From: Archegozetes longisetosus
Taxonomy: Eukaryota; Arthropoda; Arachnida; Sarcoptiformes; Trhypochthoniidae
Assembly (NCBI GenBank): GCA_018873245.2
Contig: JAEMBT020000004.1
Location: 2,900,573 to 2,964,572 of the forward strand
Length of the DNA: 64,000 nucleotides
Direction: 5' to 3'
In this document: positions 1 to 13,300 of the stretch, one piece after another
Layout: each line of letters starts with the position of its first letter
Numbering within the stretch: position 1 is the stretch's first letter
Notes under the pieces: generated by a model
Told to the model about the DNA's origin: nothing
The model's input: the letters and a program-made list of their open reading frames with translations, nothing else
The model's database searches: none
Made by a program: the position numbers and the translations under genes

Positions 1-48
1 TAACAAAACATTGCAATTATTAGTTTATAATAATTTATAATAAGAAAG

Positions 49-705
49 ATGTCATCCTTTAAAGAGCTTGAGGCTAGGAAAAGGATTGGCGCTTTTATTG
101 AAAGAAACCTGAATATGAAAACTTGCGATATCGTAAGACATTATGAACTGGAGGGCATCCCTCGCCGTACAGTATATTCAATTATCCAAAGATTCATAAG
201 TGGTTAGAGTGACAATCGGACTCCAGATCCGAGAAAAAACCGAGAAACTAACCGAAAAACTAAAGACAAAATAATTGAGTTCGCGGTAATGCGATCACTG
301 CAGAAGTCTATATTCGGGAATGTTTACCACTTCTGAAAGATTTTATCGATAAGTACCATTCAGACGATAAATATGTTTTCTGGCCCGATTTGGCTACTTC
401 TCATTACGCCAAAACCACTCGAGAAGTTTACCAAAGAGCTGAAATCAAAGTTGTCCCAAAAGAGATCAGTCCTCTAAATGTCCCCCAACTCCACCCAATT
501 GAAAGATTTTGGGCAAATTTGGGTAAACAAATTTATGAAAATGGGTGGACAACAGACGTAAATCCCTAAACTAATTCGAAGAATCAAAACAATAATACGT
601 AAAAGATCTGAAAATCTGTGCCAAAACCTTATGAGAGGTGTTAAGACTAAGGTCCGCAAAGCAGCGGACAAAAGAGTACTATCTGTCATCAATTGATATC
701 AAATT
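49..705 (+). pseudogene. IS630/Tc1-mariner transposase relic, internally deleted
   Basis: The frame from ATG at 49 gives a short N-terminal helix-turn-helix-like segment ending in a stop at about 207. After a frame change, translation from about 290 gives a transposase C-terminal half with FWPDLATSHYA and, later, HPIERFWANLGK. The Asp of FWPDLA and the Glu of HPIERFW correspond to the second and third catalytic acids of the superfamily. The first catalytic Asp region is missing, so the element is internally deleted. More stops follow after about 565. A related 3' end is present at about 35400-35555. The copy is dead; the exact family is uncertain. Confidence 0.7.
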
Positions 706-1505
706 AAACTTCATATAATCTATTTTCATTTAATAAATTTCTGTTCAATTTCGGTGAAATTTTGATTAATAATTATTAAAATTATTTTTGTGCAGATTTC
801 TCTATCCAAGGCTTACGTGTTTGCAAACATTTTTATAGATCAACTTCTGACTAAAGTCATTGCATCAAAGACCACAATCTCTGCCATATAGAGGTTCGAT
901 TCTGTGAATATCGGATTTTTGTTACTATTGCTCATTTTGATGGTGCGAAGATTGTTGAGGTGATTGAGTTGAAAAAATTTAGAAGATATAAAGCTTAATC
1001 CATAAACTCATTCCACTCGTACATGTTGTGTGTTTAGGAATAACTTTTGAAAATTAAGTGATGTTCTTGGAAGTTTAATACAGAAAGTTCCAGAATGATA
1101 AGTGACTTTTGTAAATAAGTATTACACAAATTATTGGTGTGCGCTATCGTTTCAATAGTATATCCAAGGTAAAGATTGTATTGGGATTTAGAGACAACAA
1201 ATCTTAAAAGATTATTATCAAAATTGAAAGAGAATATAATAGAAAATCTTAGGCTCAAATGCTCTTCAAATACTAAACTAATGAACATCTCATATCTCGA
1301 TGGATAAGAATAATATTAATAGAAATCAAACGCGTTAATTAGTATTTATTGTGTAACAAAAGTATTGTCGGAATTTCCTCAAAGTATATAGAAATCTCTA
1401 GAAAGTTCGAGAACTAATATGCGTGGGGTATATAAACGGTATGGATTAACCTTTATCCTTAATCACTGTCACAATTGACTCGTAGTTGTAAATTCCCTTA
1501 GAAAA
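706..1505. other. Intergenic AT-rich stretch, nothing recognised
   Basis: Only short chance reading frames are present. I see no splice-linked coding pattern, repeat or RNA gene. Confidence 0.5.
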
Positions 1506-1507
1506 AT

Positions 1508-1825
1508 GTTCTAAATTTTATTGCCTATTCAGGAGCGCGTTTTGTACGAGTTCGAACTCGGCCACAATGCAGCAAAGGCAGCTCGTAATATTTGTGCTGC
1601 ACGAGGCAAAGGCGTCGTTAGTGAGCGCACCTGTCAGCGGTAGTTCACGCGTTTTAAGAACGGTGACAGATCGTTGAAGGACAACGAGCGTTCTGGAAGA
1701 TTAATTGAGTTTAACCCGAACAAATTGCTCGCGCTGGTCACAGATTTTTATGAAAAAGGCATTTTTGATTTACCTCGTAGATGGGAAGCTGTTGTAGACT
1801 GTGATGGCGCATATATTGTTGATTG
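1508..1825 (+). pseudogene. mariner transposase relic (N-terminus joined to C-terminus)
   Basis: Translation from about 1509 gives QERVLYEFELGHNAAKAARN, typical of the N-terminal HTH of mariner transposases, followed by a premature stop and a linker with KDNERSGRLIEF. The frame then jumps to FYEKGIFDLPRRW and DCDGAYIVD before a stop, which resembles the normal mariner C-terminal tail. The whole catalytic DDD core between them is absent, so this is an internal deletion derivative. No terminal inverted repeats were confirmed. Confidence 0.75.
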
Positions 1826-1829
1826 ATTG

Positions 1830-2490
1830 TTTCTTGTTGCAATAAAGTTTCAAAAATTCAGACAATACTTATGTTACCCACCAATATTTTTAAGCAATAG
1901 AAGTGCTGCCTAACGTATTCGACTAAATAATCCCATCTGTACATTCAGTTTTGAGTGTTTAATAACTATTGGAAGGGTTTCTATTGATGAGACTGAACAC
2001 TTTAAAATTATGGCTAATTGTTAGCTCATTCTTTCTGGAGATAATGGAAGCGATGACTAATGTTTTGCTTTCATTATTTCATTATAGGCATTATAAATAT
2101 TGCGTTTTTCAGATGTTTGGTAAATTAAGTGATTAATATTTTTATTTTAGGATTAAAAGTGCAAATGGCGGTTTCACTGGTTTCTGGGAGGAGCATTCTG
2201 ATCATATAAAATAATTCTCTGTGGGATCATGCATAATAGAAAAAGTTTAAAAATTCAAGATTAATAGTGAGAAATATGAATTCTTTTTGGAAAAACATTT
2301 TATGGCGAAATTTATGTAAAAAATTAAACTTAGAAATATTGTTAAAACCTTGCGAAGAATGTTTAGATAATGTACAAACTAAGTTAAAGATCAGTATCTA
2401 TGAAAATATTTAGATAATCGATTAGAATAGTTAAAATAAATTTTTAAGAATAAGTCAGCTTTATTGCAAAAATGTCTTTATTACTGAAAA
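1830..2490. other. Intergenic stretch downstream of the TIL gene
   Basis: AT-rich sequence without a recognisable gene. It includes the 3' flank of the minus-strand TIL gene; AATAAA signals on the minus strand lie at about 2478-2483 and just beyond. Confidence 0.5.
2478..2483 (-). terminator. Polyadenylation signal AATAAA of the 15-TIL gene
   Basis: AATAAA on the minus strand lies about 12 bases past the TAA stop at 2497-2495. A second copy lies slightly further downstream. Confidence 0.5.
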
Positions 2491-2494
2491 TCTA

Positions 2495-5400
2495 TTAACA
2501 TTGAGATCGTGGAACACAATCACCAGAGCTGGATCTAAAGAATCCTGATTGGCAAAAACATCCTTTATTACAGACTTGAGGACACGAAACACTTTGATCT
2601 AAGTCACTGCACGTATTACCACAATCGCTACCACAATTGGTGTAGTATTCATTTGGTTTGCAAGCCTTGCACTGCTCCTTGTCCTTGCACTAGTTTTTAA
2701 TTCAAATAAACCTCTAAAATTAGTTTCGTATTCAAAGTTTCAAGTGCTGTGGAAAATGTTACCTGGTTCTCAGGAACGCATTTACCATCTTTATTTCGTA
2801 GATATGCTTCAGAGAAAAAAAGTTAAGAAAACATTTAACATGTAATATAAATATGATTATCTGAGGAAAATAACCATCAAAACTTGGATGTATTTTCAAA
2901 GAAAATATCATATTGTTTAAGAAAACTATTGCCAAAAAATTAAAAATTAATAAAAGCTATGATTACAATCAACGCAAAAACATCCTCTTTCACAACCAGT
3001 TGAACACATGATCATGTCTTCGCATGACTCACTACAAGAATTTCCACATTCACTATATTCTTCGTTTTCGGAACACTTGAGCACAGATTTCTCAGTTTTG
3101 GTTAAATTGTCGCAATTATCTTTTGGCCCGCAATTCCCTTGTGAGTCTCTATACAGGCCTTTCTTACAGAAGCACCCGGCTATAAAACAGAAAAATGAAA
3201 TTAAGTTTGAATTTTCAATAGATACCAATAAATTGAAACATAGCTTGCAGACCTTCACACTCCTTTGGACACTCAATAGGGGAGATCAGTTCTTGACAAG
3301 TTTCTCCGCAATGATGACCGCACTTCGAAAACTTTTCTCCATAACCACAATTAAAGTAAACACTTCTCCCTAAAGATCTGCCTATATCTTGGTCTCGAGA
3401 ATCTCTCTCTTCATCAGGGCTGTCAGGAGATTGACCTGGTTTGGCCGTTAACCCACATTCTCGCGGAGGAACACATATTCCATCTTTATTTCTCAGATTT
3501 CCTGTGATTGAAGATTTAGATTTAGAGTAATTGAAGTAGAACTTGAAAAAGCATGATCAAAATAAGTATTGTTCACAGAAAAAATTTCTAGATTAGCAAA
3601 AAAGGCTTTAATGTTGTGCAGATAATTAACATAATCTTTACAACAATCATTGCAAAACTTTACTCATTAGAATTGGATACCTTTAGTGCAGAAACAGCCC
3701 CTTCCGCAGATTTCAGGACATTTTACAGTTCCATTATTCAATTGAGCACAAGTGACACCACATCCGCGACCACAAGCAGAATATTCTTCATTAGGACCTG
3801 AACATTTTTCAGGTGGTAAATCACAATCACACTAGTAGTCAATCAGGACAAAATTTAAAATAAATTCAATTGAAAAAAGCCTCATAAAAAATAAACTAAA
3901 CATTCAAAAGGAAGTATAAAAAATCTTCACCTGATCTTTAGGCAAACACTGTCCATATTTATCTCTTACGAAAACAAAAAATACTTTGAACTTGAAGTTT
4001 TTAATATAAACTTTGAATCTACATAGGCAAATACCTATAAAGTCCTTCATTGCAAAAGCATCCGTCTTCACATTGACTCTTAGGACAGGTCAATCGTTCT
4101 TCCTTTATGCCCACTATTGACTTACACGATTCCTTGCATCTCGAGCCGCACTTTGTCTCATGCTCAGTAAGTTTCGGACACTTCGGTGTAGTAGTCGTAG
4201 TGGACGGCCTCGTTCTCTTAGTGGTCAGCTTTTCCGGCTTCTTAGTTATTAGAGTCAGATTGTAGTTCGGGCACTGCTTTTGGGGCACGCAATTCCCGAA
4301 TTCGTTTTTGAAATAGCCTTCAATACAAAAACACCCGGCTGTACACCTACTATTCTTTGGACATTCTTTCTTTCTGATCTGTTCTTCACATGATTGTCCG
4401 CAACCATTACCGCATTTATTGTATTCTTCATTTTCGTCGCACTTGATTTGATTCTCCGACGGGGGTTTAATATCTGGACAGTCGATGGACGGGACGCAAT
4501 GTCCTGTCGGCAGATACTCATTTAATATAATCGATAATCAATTTTTGGAATTTATAATTATTTAGCAAAATATTGGATTCTTGTCAATGAATTCATGTCA
4601 TTCTAAAATTTTAAAATGTATTTAACATTGAAATTGATAATCAGGTATCGGATGGGGTGACCAAGTGTCCCGCATTGTGCGGGATTGTCCCACATATAAG
4701 AGTTGTCCCGCATACCGTATGCACCCTTTGCGGGACGGAAAATGTCATATATTTTAAAATTTATCTTGACAGATTTCCATTGTATATTTTTATTTAATGT
4801 AAATAATGCAAATTTGCTGTCAACACGTTTCCTATCTTAAAATATGTGAAAATTTTAGATAAAAAGAGTTTTAATCCGATTATCTGATACCTTGTTTTCA
4901 TTCACATCGTGTGTGAATCTTATAAAGTGCAGTTCTCAATCAAATCTTTAGTTTATATTTCAAATAACTGTTATTTCAAATTATGATTTGTAACTTCAAT
5001 CAGATTAAAACTCTAAAAAAATTTTATAAGGAGGCCAAAATTTTTTTGTCCCGCATTTAACAGTTTTTGATCTGGTCACCCTAGTATCGGATAAAGTTTT
5101 AAACAAATACTAGATTGAAAAGTCAACTTACGTTTAGTCTAAACTAGCTTTAATTTATTTACTTATCCTTTAAAGTTGTTGAACTTTATCAATAAAATTC
5201 TCAATTTACCTGTTTTCGAATAGAATTCGAGATCATTTTTTTGATTGAATATTTGGAAAATTGTTAACAATTACCTTGATCATTTCGGTAAAAACCAGGT
5301 AAGCAAAAGCATCCGCTTACCTAAAGTTAGACGTAAGTATTAAAATATATCGAGTATCTAGTAGTGTTATAGTCAAAATTCATTCAAAAGAAAATTAATT

Positions 5401-8400
5401 GAAAATTTTGCTTTATCGAAATTTTAACCACTGAAAAGATGTTGAAGTTTAAGAACTTAACTGAAGAATACCATGGTTATATGGATTATACTAACACAAT
5501 GTCTATTTTTCGGACAAATAATTTGTTTTTCAATATCTGAACACATTTGTCCACAACGTGTACCACAATCGGAGTATTCCTCATTATTTTCACACTTGAA
5601 TGGTCTGGGAGTAGCTGTCGATTCCAAGTTTTGAGGACATTCCTAAAAGAAAGTTCTAAATTAAAAACATAAAAGGATTAAAAATCTTTGTCGCATACAC
5701 TTTCTGGAATACACGGCTTGTTTTCTTGAGCTCTATAGTAGCCCTTATCACAAAAACATCCAGATTCTGATTGAAAAATAAATCCTTGATTACAGGCAAT
5801 AAAATTTTTGACTTTCAGACCGAATGAGTCACACGTTACAAATGATGCTCTCTAATAATACCTTATAAGTTAAATTTTAGACTAAGTTTGCCTTTATCTC
5901 TTTTGCCTAATCTTAACTTTAACATGAGCACGATTTACATCAACACATCACTCATTTCATCCAAAAGCCAAAGATTTTACCAACAAATAACTTTATAATC
6001 GAATACATACCACATGACTGTTCGCAAGCGTCGGGAGATTGACACAACTCGATGCAATGATCACCACAATTATCAAAATGCTCATTCTCTTTACATGATG
6101 GTGTTGTTGTGATCAAAACAGGAGTTATTGGTGTTATGCTACTCGGCTTTTCGTCAGATGGATTGCATTTCTTGAAAGGAACACAATCGCCCGCATCGTC
6201 TCTATAAAAACCAGGCAAACAAAAGCATCCACTGATACACACCTTCCTCATAGGACATGTCAGTTTCTTGAATTGGTCTACGCATGACTGACCACAACGA
6301 CTGCCACAATCAGAATATTCTTCATTTTTCCCACACTCAATTGGTCTGGTTGACTTTGGTGTGGTTGTGGGCGAGTCTGAGGGCAGATCTGGACATTCCT
6401 GTTTCATTGAAATGCATACTAAAATAAACTTCGAAAATTTTCGGCTTTAGTTTCATTAATAAGTATTGCTGTGAGGCATACTCTAATACAAACTAAGGTT
6501 ATATTGAATAAAATCTTCTAAATTAATAATTTTAAGAATTATTATTGACCGTTTGCATCAATACTTGATAGAGAACATGACTAAAGCCTAATTTTCATCT
6601 AAATCCTAAACTTGATTACATCTTCCGTAACACAAACTCCTTTATCATTTCTATAGAAGCCTTTGCTGCAAAAACATCCAGTCTTGCACTCGATACTACA
6701 GGCATTGGGAGGTCTACACATTTCAATACAATGATTACCACATGAATAATACTCTTCGTTATTATTACAGGTTGATATTGTAGTTGTCAGTTTCGTTGTT
6801 ATTTCTGTCTCAATAGTAGTTGTTGTCTTTTCAATACCACAATCTTCAATCTTAACGCAGTCTCTTTTCTGATCTCTTAGATAGCCTTCAATACAAAAAC
6901 ATCCAGAGACACAGAATTTTCTTTTAGGGCAAACTAAATTTTTCTGAACGTCGAAGCAAAGTTGCTCGCACTGTTGTCCACATTCAGAATACTTTTCGTT
7001 TTTTCCACATTCCAATGACTTCTCTGGTTTAGGTGTTGTACGTGATAGTGTCGGACAGTCTATAAAGTAATCAAATAAAGTTTAAGATTGATGCTATATG
7101 ATAATTTTGCACATTGCATTGATAGATTATTGAATAACTTGTTTTAACGAATGGAGTTGATTTCTAGAACCTCGCATTCATACAACTCTGATAAATGGAG
7201 AACTGATTTTTTTAATTTAAATCACTTGTTATGTTCAAAGATCAAAATTAAAGATGTATCTAATACTTAAGTGATTACTGAAAATTTATGCTAACAGTTT
7301 GTATTAATAATAAATTTTTTATAAAAATTAATGAGTAGTCAATAGGACAGATATCTTTAGTTACCTGATTCTGGGACACAGTTTCCATTATGATCGCGAT
7401 AGAAATCCTTTTTACAAAAACATCCTGAATCACAAGTCAATTGACATGCCTTTTATTCAAACAACAAAATGAACTCATTATATATTCAACAATCAAAGAT
7501 ATTTTGAATAAAAAACTGATCTGTTGCGCTACATAAAGCCAAATAAAATATCTTTAGCCTAAAACAATTGAAACAATAGTTACATTTGGAGGTTCACATG
7601 ATTCAACACAATGGTTGCCACATATATCATAGTTTTCATTCTTCTTACACTTAGGTTTAATTATCGTAGGTGCTTTTGTAGTATTCATCTTCTTATCACA
7701 ATCTTTCTATAATTTGATGAAAAATTTTTATAAAATATAAAGAAAAGAGTGGCGAAGCCAGTTTAGAGACCGAGGGGGTCTAGGCTCCCAACTCAAATCC
7801 GGAAAACCTTAAACTAGTTATTAAATGAAAACAAAAATTTATTTTAATAGAATTGAACTTTACTCAAGTTTCAATCACTGTACTAGAGTATTAGTGTTTC
7901 AGTATTCTATTGATCTAGTATAAAAATTCATACTTTTTACAAAGCTTTAAATTTTTTGCCTCTCACTTAAATATTTCTGCCTTTGCTACTGCAAGAAAAT
8001 TGAGATTTGCAAAAGAACTACTTATATTGTAGATTTTTTTCAAATAAGAATCTAGAAACATTGAGTTCTTCATGAAAACTTGAGATGCATTCAAGTTCGC
8101 AATATAAGTGCATTCTTTAAAAATCTAGGCTCACTATGTGAACTAATTATCAATTATTCGTAGCTTAACCTGCGGTACGCAAACTCCATCATCATTTCTG
8201 AGAAGTCCACTCATGCAAAAGCATCCTTGATCGCATTGAGTCATTGAACACCTGGATTTACTCGTCAACCCCTTGCATTGTTCGGAACATCTTTTACCAC
8301 AATTATTGTATTGTTCTCCCGGTGGACACAAAAGTGATACAGGAGTTGTCGATAGTGGTACTCCACATTCACTTTGAGGGACACAATGACCTTTAATTGA

Positions 8401-9192
8401 ATAAATTTTGAAACAAAGGTAAATATTAGATCAGTTCAGATCTGATTATGCAATGTTACGTCGTGTCACCTTCATCTCCTCTGAAGTATCCATCGATACA
8501 GAAACAACCTCGCTCACATCTAAATTAACAAAAACTCTAATTAAATCGTGATAAAAAATTCCAGATCCTGACAGACTTGTTCATTGGACACTTGTTAGGA
8601 TGAGCTAGATGTCTACAGCTATCCATACAAAAACTGCCACAAGTATCGAACAACTCATGCCCTCGACATTGTTTTGGAGGTTTTGTTGTTGTCTTAGGTA
8701 ACATCGGTGTGAGGGATCTGGAGGAAATGGGAGTATAGGATTACGATTCGGATTATATGGCGGATACTTGGGTTGATTCCTATTTGAGTTATATGAAGGA
8801 TATTTTTTCGGGAATCTTGTCGTGGCTGTAGAGAACATTTTAGGCACTTCTTTGTCACATTGGTCATCCCGAACACAATCCCAGGCATAGTTCCGAAAAT
8901 ACCCAGGTTTACAGAAACAGCCGATTGAAAATAATGAGTGTTCGCAAAATATATTTTTATTTCTTTGGTTACAACGCTTGCCACAATCAGTTCCACGAAT
9001 CGTAAATACAGTATTTTTGAACAAAATGCATGCTGCGTTCAAGAGTACAAAAAAATTATTGAATGCAATTAGATATGAGTTTCATTTTAATAGTTAAAAA
9101 ATATATACAACTTCAACCAAAGTTTTTGACTCACATGAATGAACTTCATCTATCGATAAAATTGACAAGAAAATTATTAATAATAATTTCAT
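2495..9192 (-). CDS. Secreted multi-TIL-domain protein (about 15 TIL domains), 18 exons
   Basis: The product is predicted to be a secreted, disulfide-rich protein of about 1,145 residues made of about 15 trypsin-inhibitor-like (TIL) domains; the family commonly inhibits serine proteases. Proposed exons on the minus strand: 9192-9135 (signal peptide MKLLLIIFLSILSIDEVHS), 9032-8577, 8519-8470, 8390-8170, 7706-7584, 7449-7365, 7059-6620, 6398-6011, 5766-5699, 5642-5496, 5320-5275, 4503-4035, 3964-3931, 3831-3681, 3501-3253, 3179-2967, 2806-2763 and 2689-2495. Every junction uses GT-AG and keeps phase. Introns cluster after the CFCxxG glycine (phase 1) and before the last Cys (phase 0). The exon 9032-8577 contains one apparent frameshift near 8690-8720, in a Pro/Asn/Tyr-rich linker. 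Thr/Pro-rich linkers separate some domains. The start is supported by a signal peptide with a phase-matched donor and a TATA-like motif upstream. It is a tandem paralogue of the gene at 10374-18088. Protease targets are unknown. Confidence 0.85.
4653..5083. mobile_element. hAT-type MITE with TGGGGTGACC/GGTCACCCTA ends
   Basis: The 431 bp element begins TGGGGTGACCA and ends TGGTCACCCTA, with inverted CCCGCA-rich subterminal sequence. It is flanked by a perfect 8-bp duplication, GTATCGGA, at 4645-4652 and 5084-5091, as expected for hAT insertions. It lies inside an intron of the 15-TIL gene. Related ends occur at 24609-25127 and 57630-58718. Confidence 0.85.
7741..8140. other. Large intron segment with possible inserted repeat
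   Basis: This part of an intron of the 15-TIL gene has no TIL-like sequence. A G-rich patch (about 7745-7800) looks unlike its surroundings and may be a decayed insertion, but no ends were found. Confidence 0.3.
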
Positions 9193-9225
9193 TTTTATTA
9201 ACACAACTTTAAAGCTCTAGTCATG

Positions 9226-9232
9226 TTTTATA
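9226..9232 (-). promoter_or_regulatory. TATA-like box upstream of the 15-TIL gene
   Basis: TATAAAA on the minus strand lies about 35 bases before the proposed ATG at 9192. This implies a very short 5' untranslated leader if it is used. Confidence 0.4.
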
Positions 9233-9985
9233 TCTCAATTCCTTATGTTCTCTATTAATTCATTGAAATTCAATGCTTTGTTATCAGTTTTCATTTTGTC
9301 AAAGCATTAATTATGCCATTAGTTTAAAAGTGAAATTTGAAAATTATTTAATTAACTCGAAATAAATTCATGGAAAATCGTTGCGGCAGTTATTTCCAAA
9401 ATTTTGACTCTAGTTTGTAACATATTATGAACGAAGACAATCTATGGCTAAAAATATTAAACTATAGTGAACCAAATCAAAAGCTTGCTAATGTATAAAA
9501 GTAACACTAATTTAAAATTTCCAGTTCATCGTTCATATACTTGTTAAGAACAGATATAAGTTTTAATTGAGGAAAATTAAACAGAATCTATTGAATATGA
9601 TTTTATTATAAATACTCAATACAAAACATATGGCTTTATCGTAAGGTAGAACATTTTAGACTATTGCTACAGACTGTCTTTTAAATTTGGATCATCATAA
9701 CAAATACTATTATATTTTCTATCATGTTCACTGTAGAGTTTGATTGTATGAATGTTCTATCTACACTTTCGCTTAATTTTGAACTAGAGAAAGGCATCAG
9801 TTTTACCTGTTTCGTCTTCAGAACCAAAAATTTAGGACAAAAAGTTGTAAAACTGATTTCTTGTAAAAAATAAGATTCAAAATCAAGTTCTTGAAATTTC
9901 AATGATATTTAGTTTGCAAGAAAGCATCTGAAAGTTATTTTATTAATTTGATGAGAACATTGGAAGCTGAATGATAAAATACTTC

Positions 9986-10140
9986 CTACCATATATATTT
10001 TATGTATCGTTTCTGACAAGTATTCAAATATTTGATGACGTTTTCACAAGATTCGTTACGTTCATTACCACATCCAGTATAAATTTTATTTTCTGGACGC
10101 TTTCGCATCGACTTTGATGTAGCGCTCGATAATTTAGGTT
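9986..10140 (-). pseudogene. Orphan TIL-domain exon remnant between the two TIL genes
   Basis: Minus-strand translation gives ENKIYTGCGNERNESCENV followed by a Cys and a stop at 9988-9986. The pattern matches the first half of a TIL domain (NEEY-x-CG-x-x-C-x-ESCE), with several cysteines missing. It lies after the stop of the 22-TIL gene and upstream of the 15-TIL gene, so it is probably debris of the tandem duplication rather than a used exon. Confidence 0.6.
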
Positions 10141-10350
10141 GATAAATATAAAATAATGATAAATTAATACAATACCCTCACAGAAGTTTTCGAATAGAGA
10201 TCAGGCACAAACTTAGTGATTAGTTTGATAGCACAATCTCATAATAGGAGCTCACCTATCAAATAAGTCTAAGGCACTCACTTATTAAACAATTGAATTA
10301 ATACTAAGAAGTTTAGCAAGTGCTTAATCAGTAATTATTCTAAAACGTTA

Positions 10351-10356
10351 TTTATT
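10351..10356 (-). terminator. Polyadenylation signal AATAAA of the 22-TIL gene
   Basis: AATAAA on the minus strand lies about 20 bases beyond the TAA stop at 10376-10374. Confidence 0.5.
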
Positions 10357-10373
10357 ATCAAATTGAAAAGAAA

Positions 10374-13300
10374 TTAATCTTTGTAAACACCGAACTCTTG
10401 ACTTTTAGATCGTCTTTGCGTACATTTGTCTCGAGTAACACAGTTTCCAAATTGATTTCTATAGAATCCATACTTACAAAAACATCCTTTATTACAATTT
10501 ACTGTACAATCGGGTATTCTTCCAAGATCACTGCAAAAGTTTCCGCAATCACTACCACAACTCGTATAATATTCATTAGGACCGCATTTTATGCATTGTT
10601 CTTGTTTTTTGCATTCTTTTTCTGGTACACAATCGCCTGATTTGTTCCTTAGAAAACCTTTGAAGAAAGTTTTAATAAAACGTAGAAATAAGGGATAATA
10701 TCATTGAAAAGATATACTATGAAAAATGGTTTCAAGTCTGTAATTAAAGATTTTTAAATTTTAAAGTACAACCATACAATTACGTTTATTTCTGAGTTCC
10801 CTGATCAAGTTTAAATGAAAATCTACTATTCAAAAAACTTTTTCAAAATATAAGTTTGTCTTAGAAATTCACTGATATTTAATTTAGAAAAGTTTTTGTT
10901 TGAATCTAAGTTAACTGTAGCTTTTATTTAAAGGTTGGAAAGATCTTACTTTCAGTGGAACTTTTAATTTGAGAAAATAGATAACTTATTAAAAATATAG
11001 CATAAAATATATTTCAAAAAATTAAAAGAGTCTTAATTTCCCGTTCGGTTTAGCTAATTGTTTGATTTTTAGAATAAAATCCATCGTTTAATTAAAACTC
11101 TACAAAAATTACCTATAATGCAAAAGCATCCGACATCACACTTTTTGCTGCAATACATGCTCTCTTCACACGATTCGCTGCATTTATTCCCACACTCATC
11201 AAACTCTTCATTGACAGGACATGTCTGTTCAGGTGCCAAAGTTGTCGGCAGGTTACAGACATCGATAGGACCACAATTGCCCTCAAGGTCTCGATAAAAC
11301 CCCTCCTGACAGAAACATCCACTTTCGCACTCGTCCGAGCACTGAATTGGATTCAAGAGGTCTTCACAGGTCTCACCGCAATGTTTGCTACATGTCGAAT
11401 AAACTTCATTATTCTGGCACTGAGTCGGGGCTGTTGGACAATCTTTTTTAGAAATACAAACACCGTTAGAATCTCTAAAGAATCCTTCATTACAAAAACA
11501 CCCCGTTTGACACTCAAGAGGGCAGTGAATATCTTTATAGATATCAGAACAACGATAACCACAAGTGGTTCCACATTCAGAATAAGTTTCATTTATTCCA
11601 CACGTAGGTGCAATTTCCAAGTCATTGCACTCATTAACGGAAATACAAATTCCTGTCTTATTCCTCTTGAAACCTTCAATACAATGACATCCCTTCTCAC
11701 AAGTCAGCGGACAATTGGCCTTATCGAAGACTTTTTCGCAATTCTCATCACAAAAATTACCACATTCTTTATATTCCTCGTTAACGCCACATTTAATTAT
11801 CTGTTTGTTGTGTTCGACTTGAGTGGGTGGGCCATCAAAACATTCTTCTTTTGTGACACAATATGTGTCTTCTGCTCTATAGAATCCTTGAGGGCAATAA
11901 CAACCTGGACTGCACTTTTGATTGCATTCAGGATTCTTTCCGATATCAGTGCATTGATGTCCGCATTCTGTTCCACATTCCAAATAGACTTCATTTGAAC
12001 TGCAATTGTGATTTTGCTTACTCTTATCACAAGTTTCTGGTTTCACACAAATTCCTTCTTCATTCCTAACATAGCCTAATAATAATTGAAAAGATTTAGT
12101 AAAAGCTTTTTCAATGATATCTCAATCACATGCTACAGTATTGTTGTCCACGTGAACATTTTACTATTCAACCAGTTGAAGTTTGATAAACTATCAGTCA
12201 TAAGTTATTTGTTGGCACACTCGACAATAACAATAAAATTTATTGGATTATTCTATCTATAATTATTTAAAACTTTTCCCAATTATACCTTCTATGCAAA
12301 AACATCCTCTCGCGCACTTATCGGTACACTTATCATCCAGCTCTTGATTAAAATCTTTACAAGTTCTTCCGCATTCATTGAAACATGAAAAATATTCCTC
12401 GTTTTCATCCAGACACACCGTTGGTGGTAAATCACAAGTGCACTAAAAATTAAACAAAAAAGACAAGTATTTCAATTGAGTTATTGATACACAACAAACA
12501 CCAATTTTTTCAAATTTTTATATAAAATGACGCTAAACCTGATCCTGAGGCACGCAATTGGCATACATATCTCTATATAGTCCTTCATTACAATAACAGC
12601 CAGGTTTGCAATCTGGTGGACACAACTCTTGAACGACTTGAGTAAACAATTTACACGACTGCCCACAATCTGAACCACATATGTATCGTTCATTGAGACC
12701 ACATGTTTTTAGGAGTTCTGTAGTTGTATCTGGCTTTGGTTCTCTTGTACTGCATTGATCAGGTAGTACGCATTTTCCGTCATCATCACGTAAATAGCCT
12801 AGCAATAGTTAGTTTGATAAAATCTTGTCTTGAAAGAAGGCCGACTCAAAAAAAACAATTGACTAGCCTCAAATTCTAACTTAATATGATAATAGTGTAG
12901 ACACATTAATATTTTCAACATTCAGTATTAGCTATAATTCTCAAGCCATTCTTAGCTTGGAATTTTCATTAAATATTAGTTATGTATCTAGTACTTGAAC
13001 TAATGCTTAATATGAAAAATATTTGGATTTAAGATAACACTTCAATAATGTTTGCTAAGAAAATATCTAATGCAGAATAGTTTGAGAATAAGTTACCAAA
13101 TTATTCTATTGTTCAAGAGTTAAGATAAAGGGCTCTACTTTGGTTTATAAAATATTTATCTAATATATTTGGTTGGAGAATAATGACAGTAAAGTCTTCG
13201 TTACTTAATCAATTTATTGAGTGAACAAACAAAAATTTTCAACTTGATTATGAACTAAAGTTTAGATTCATTATTATTGTGATGATTTGGGGATAATTTA

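Noticed and set aside
3008..3373. Plus-strand 121-codon open frame
   Set aside because: It is antisense to TIL exons of the minus-strand gene and shows no family pattern of its own.
11381..11998. Plus-strand 205-codon open frame
   Set aside because: Shadow of the TIL exon 12075-11113; Cys-rich repeats on the minus strand explain the lack of stops.
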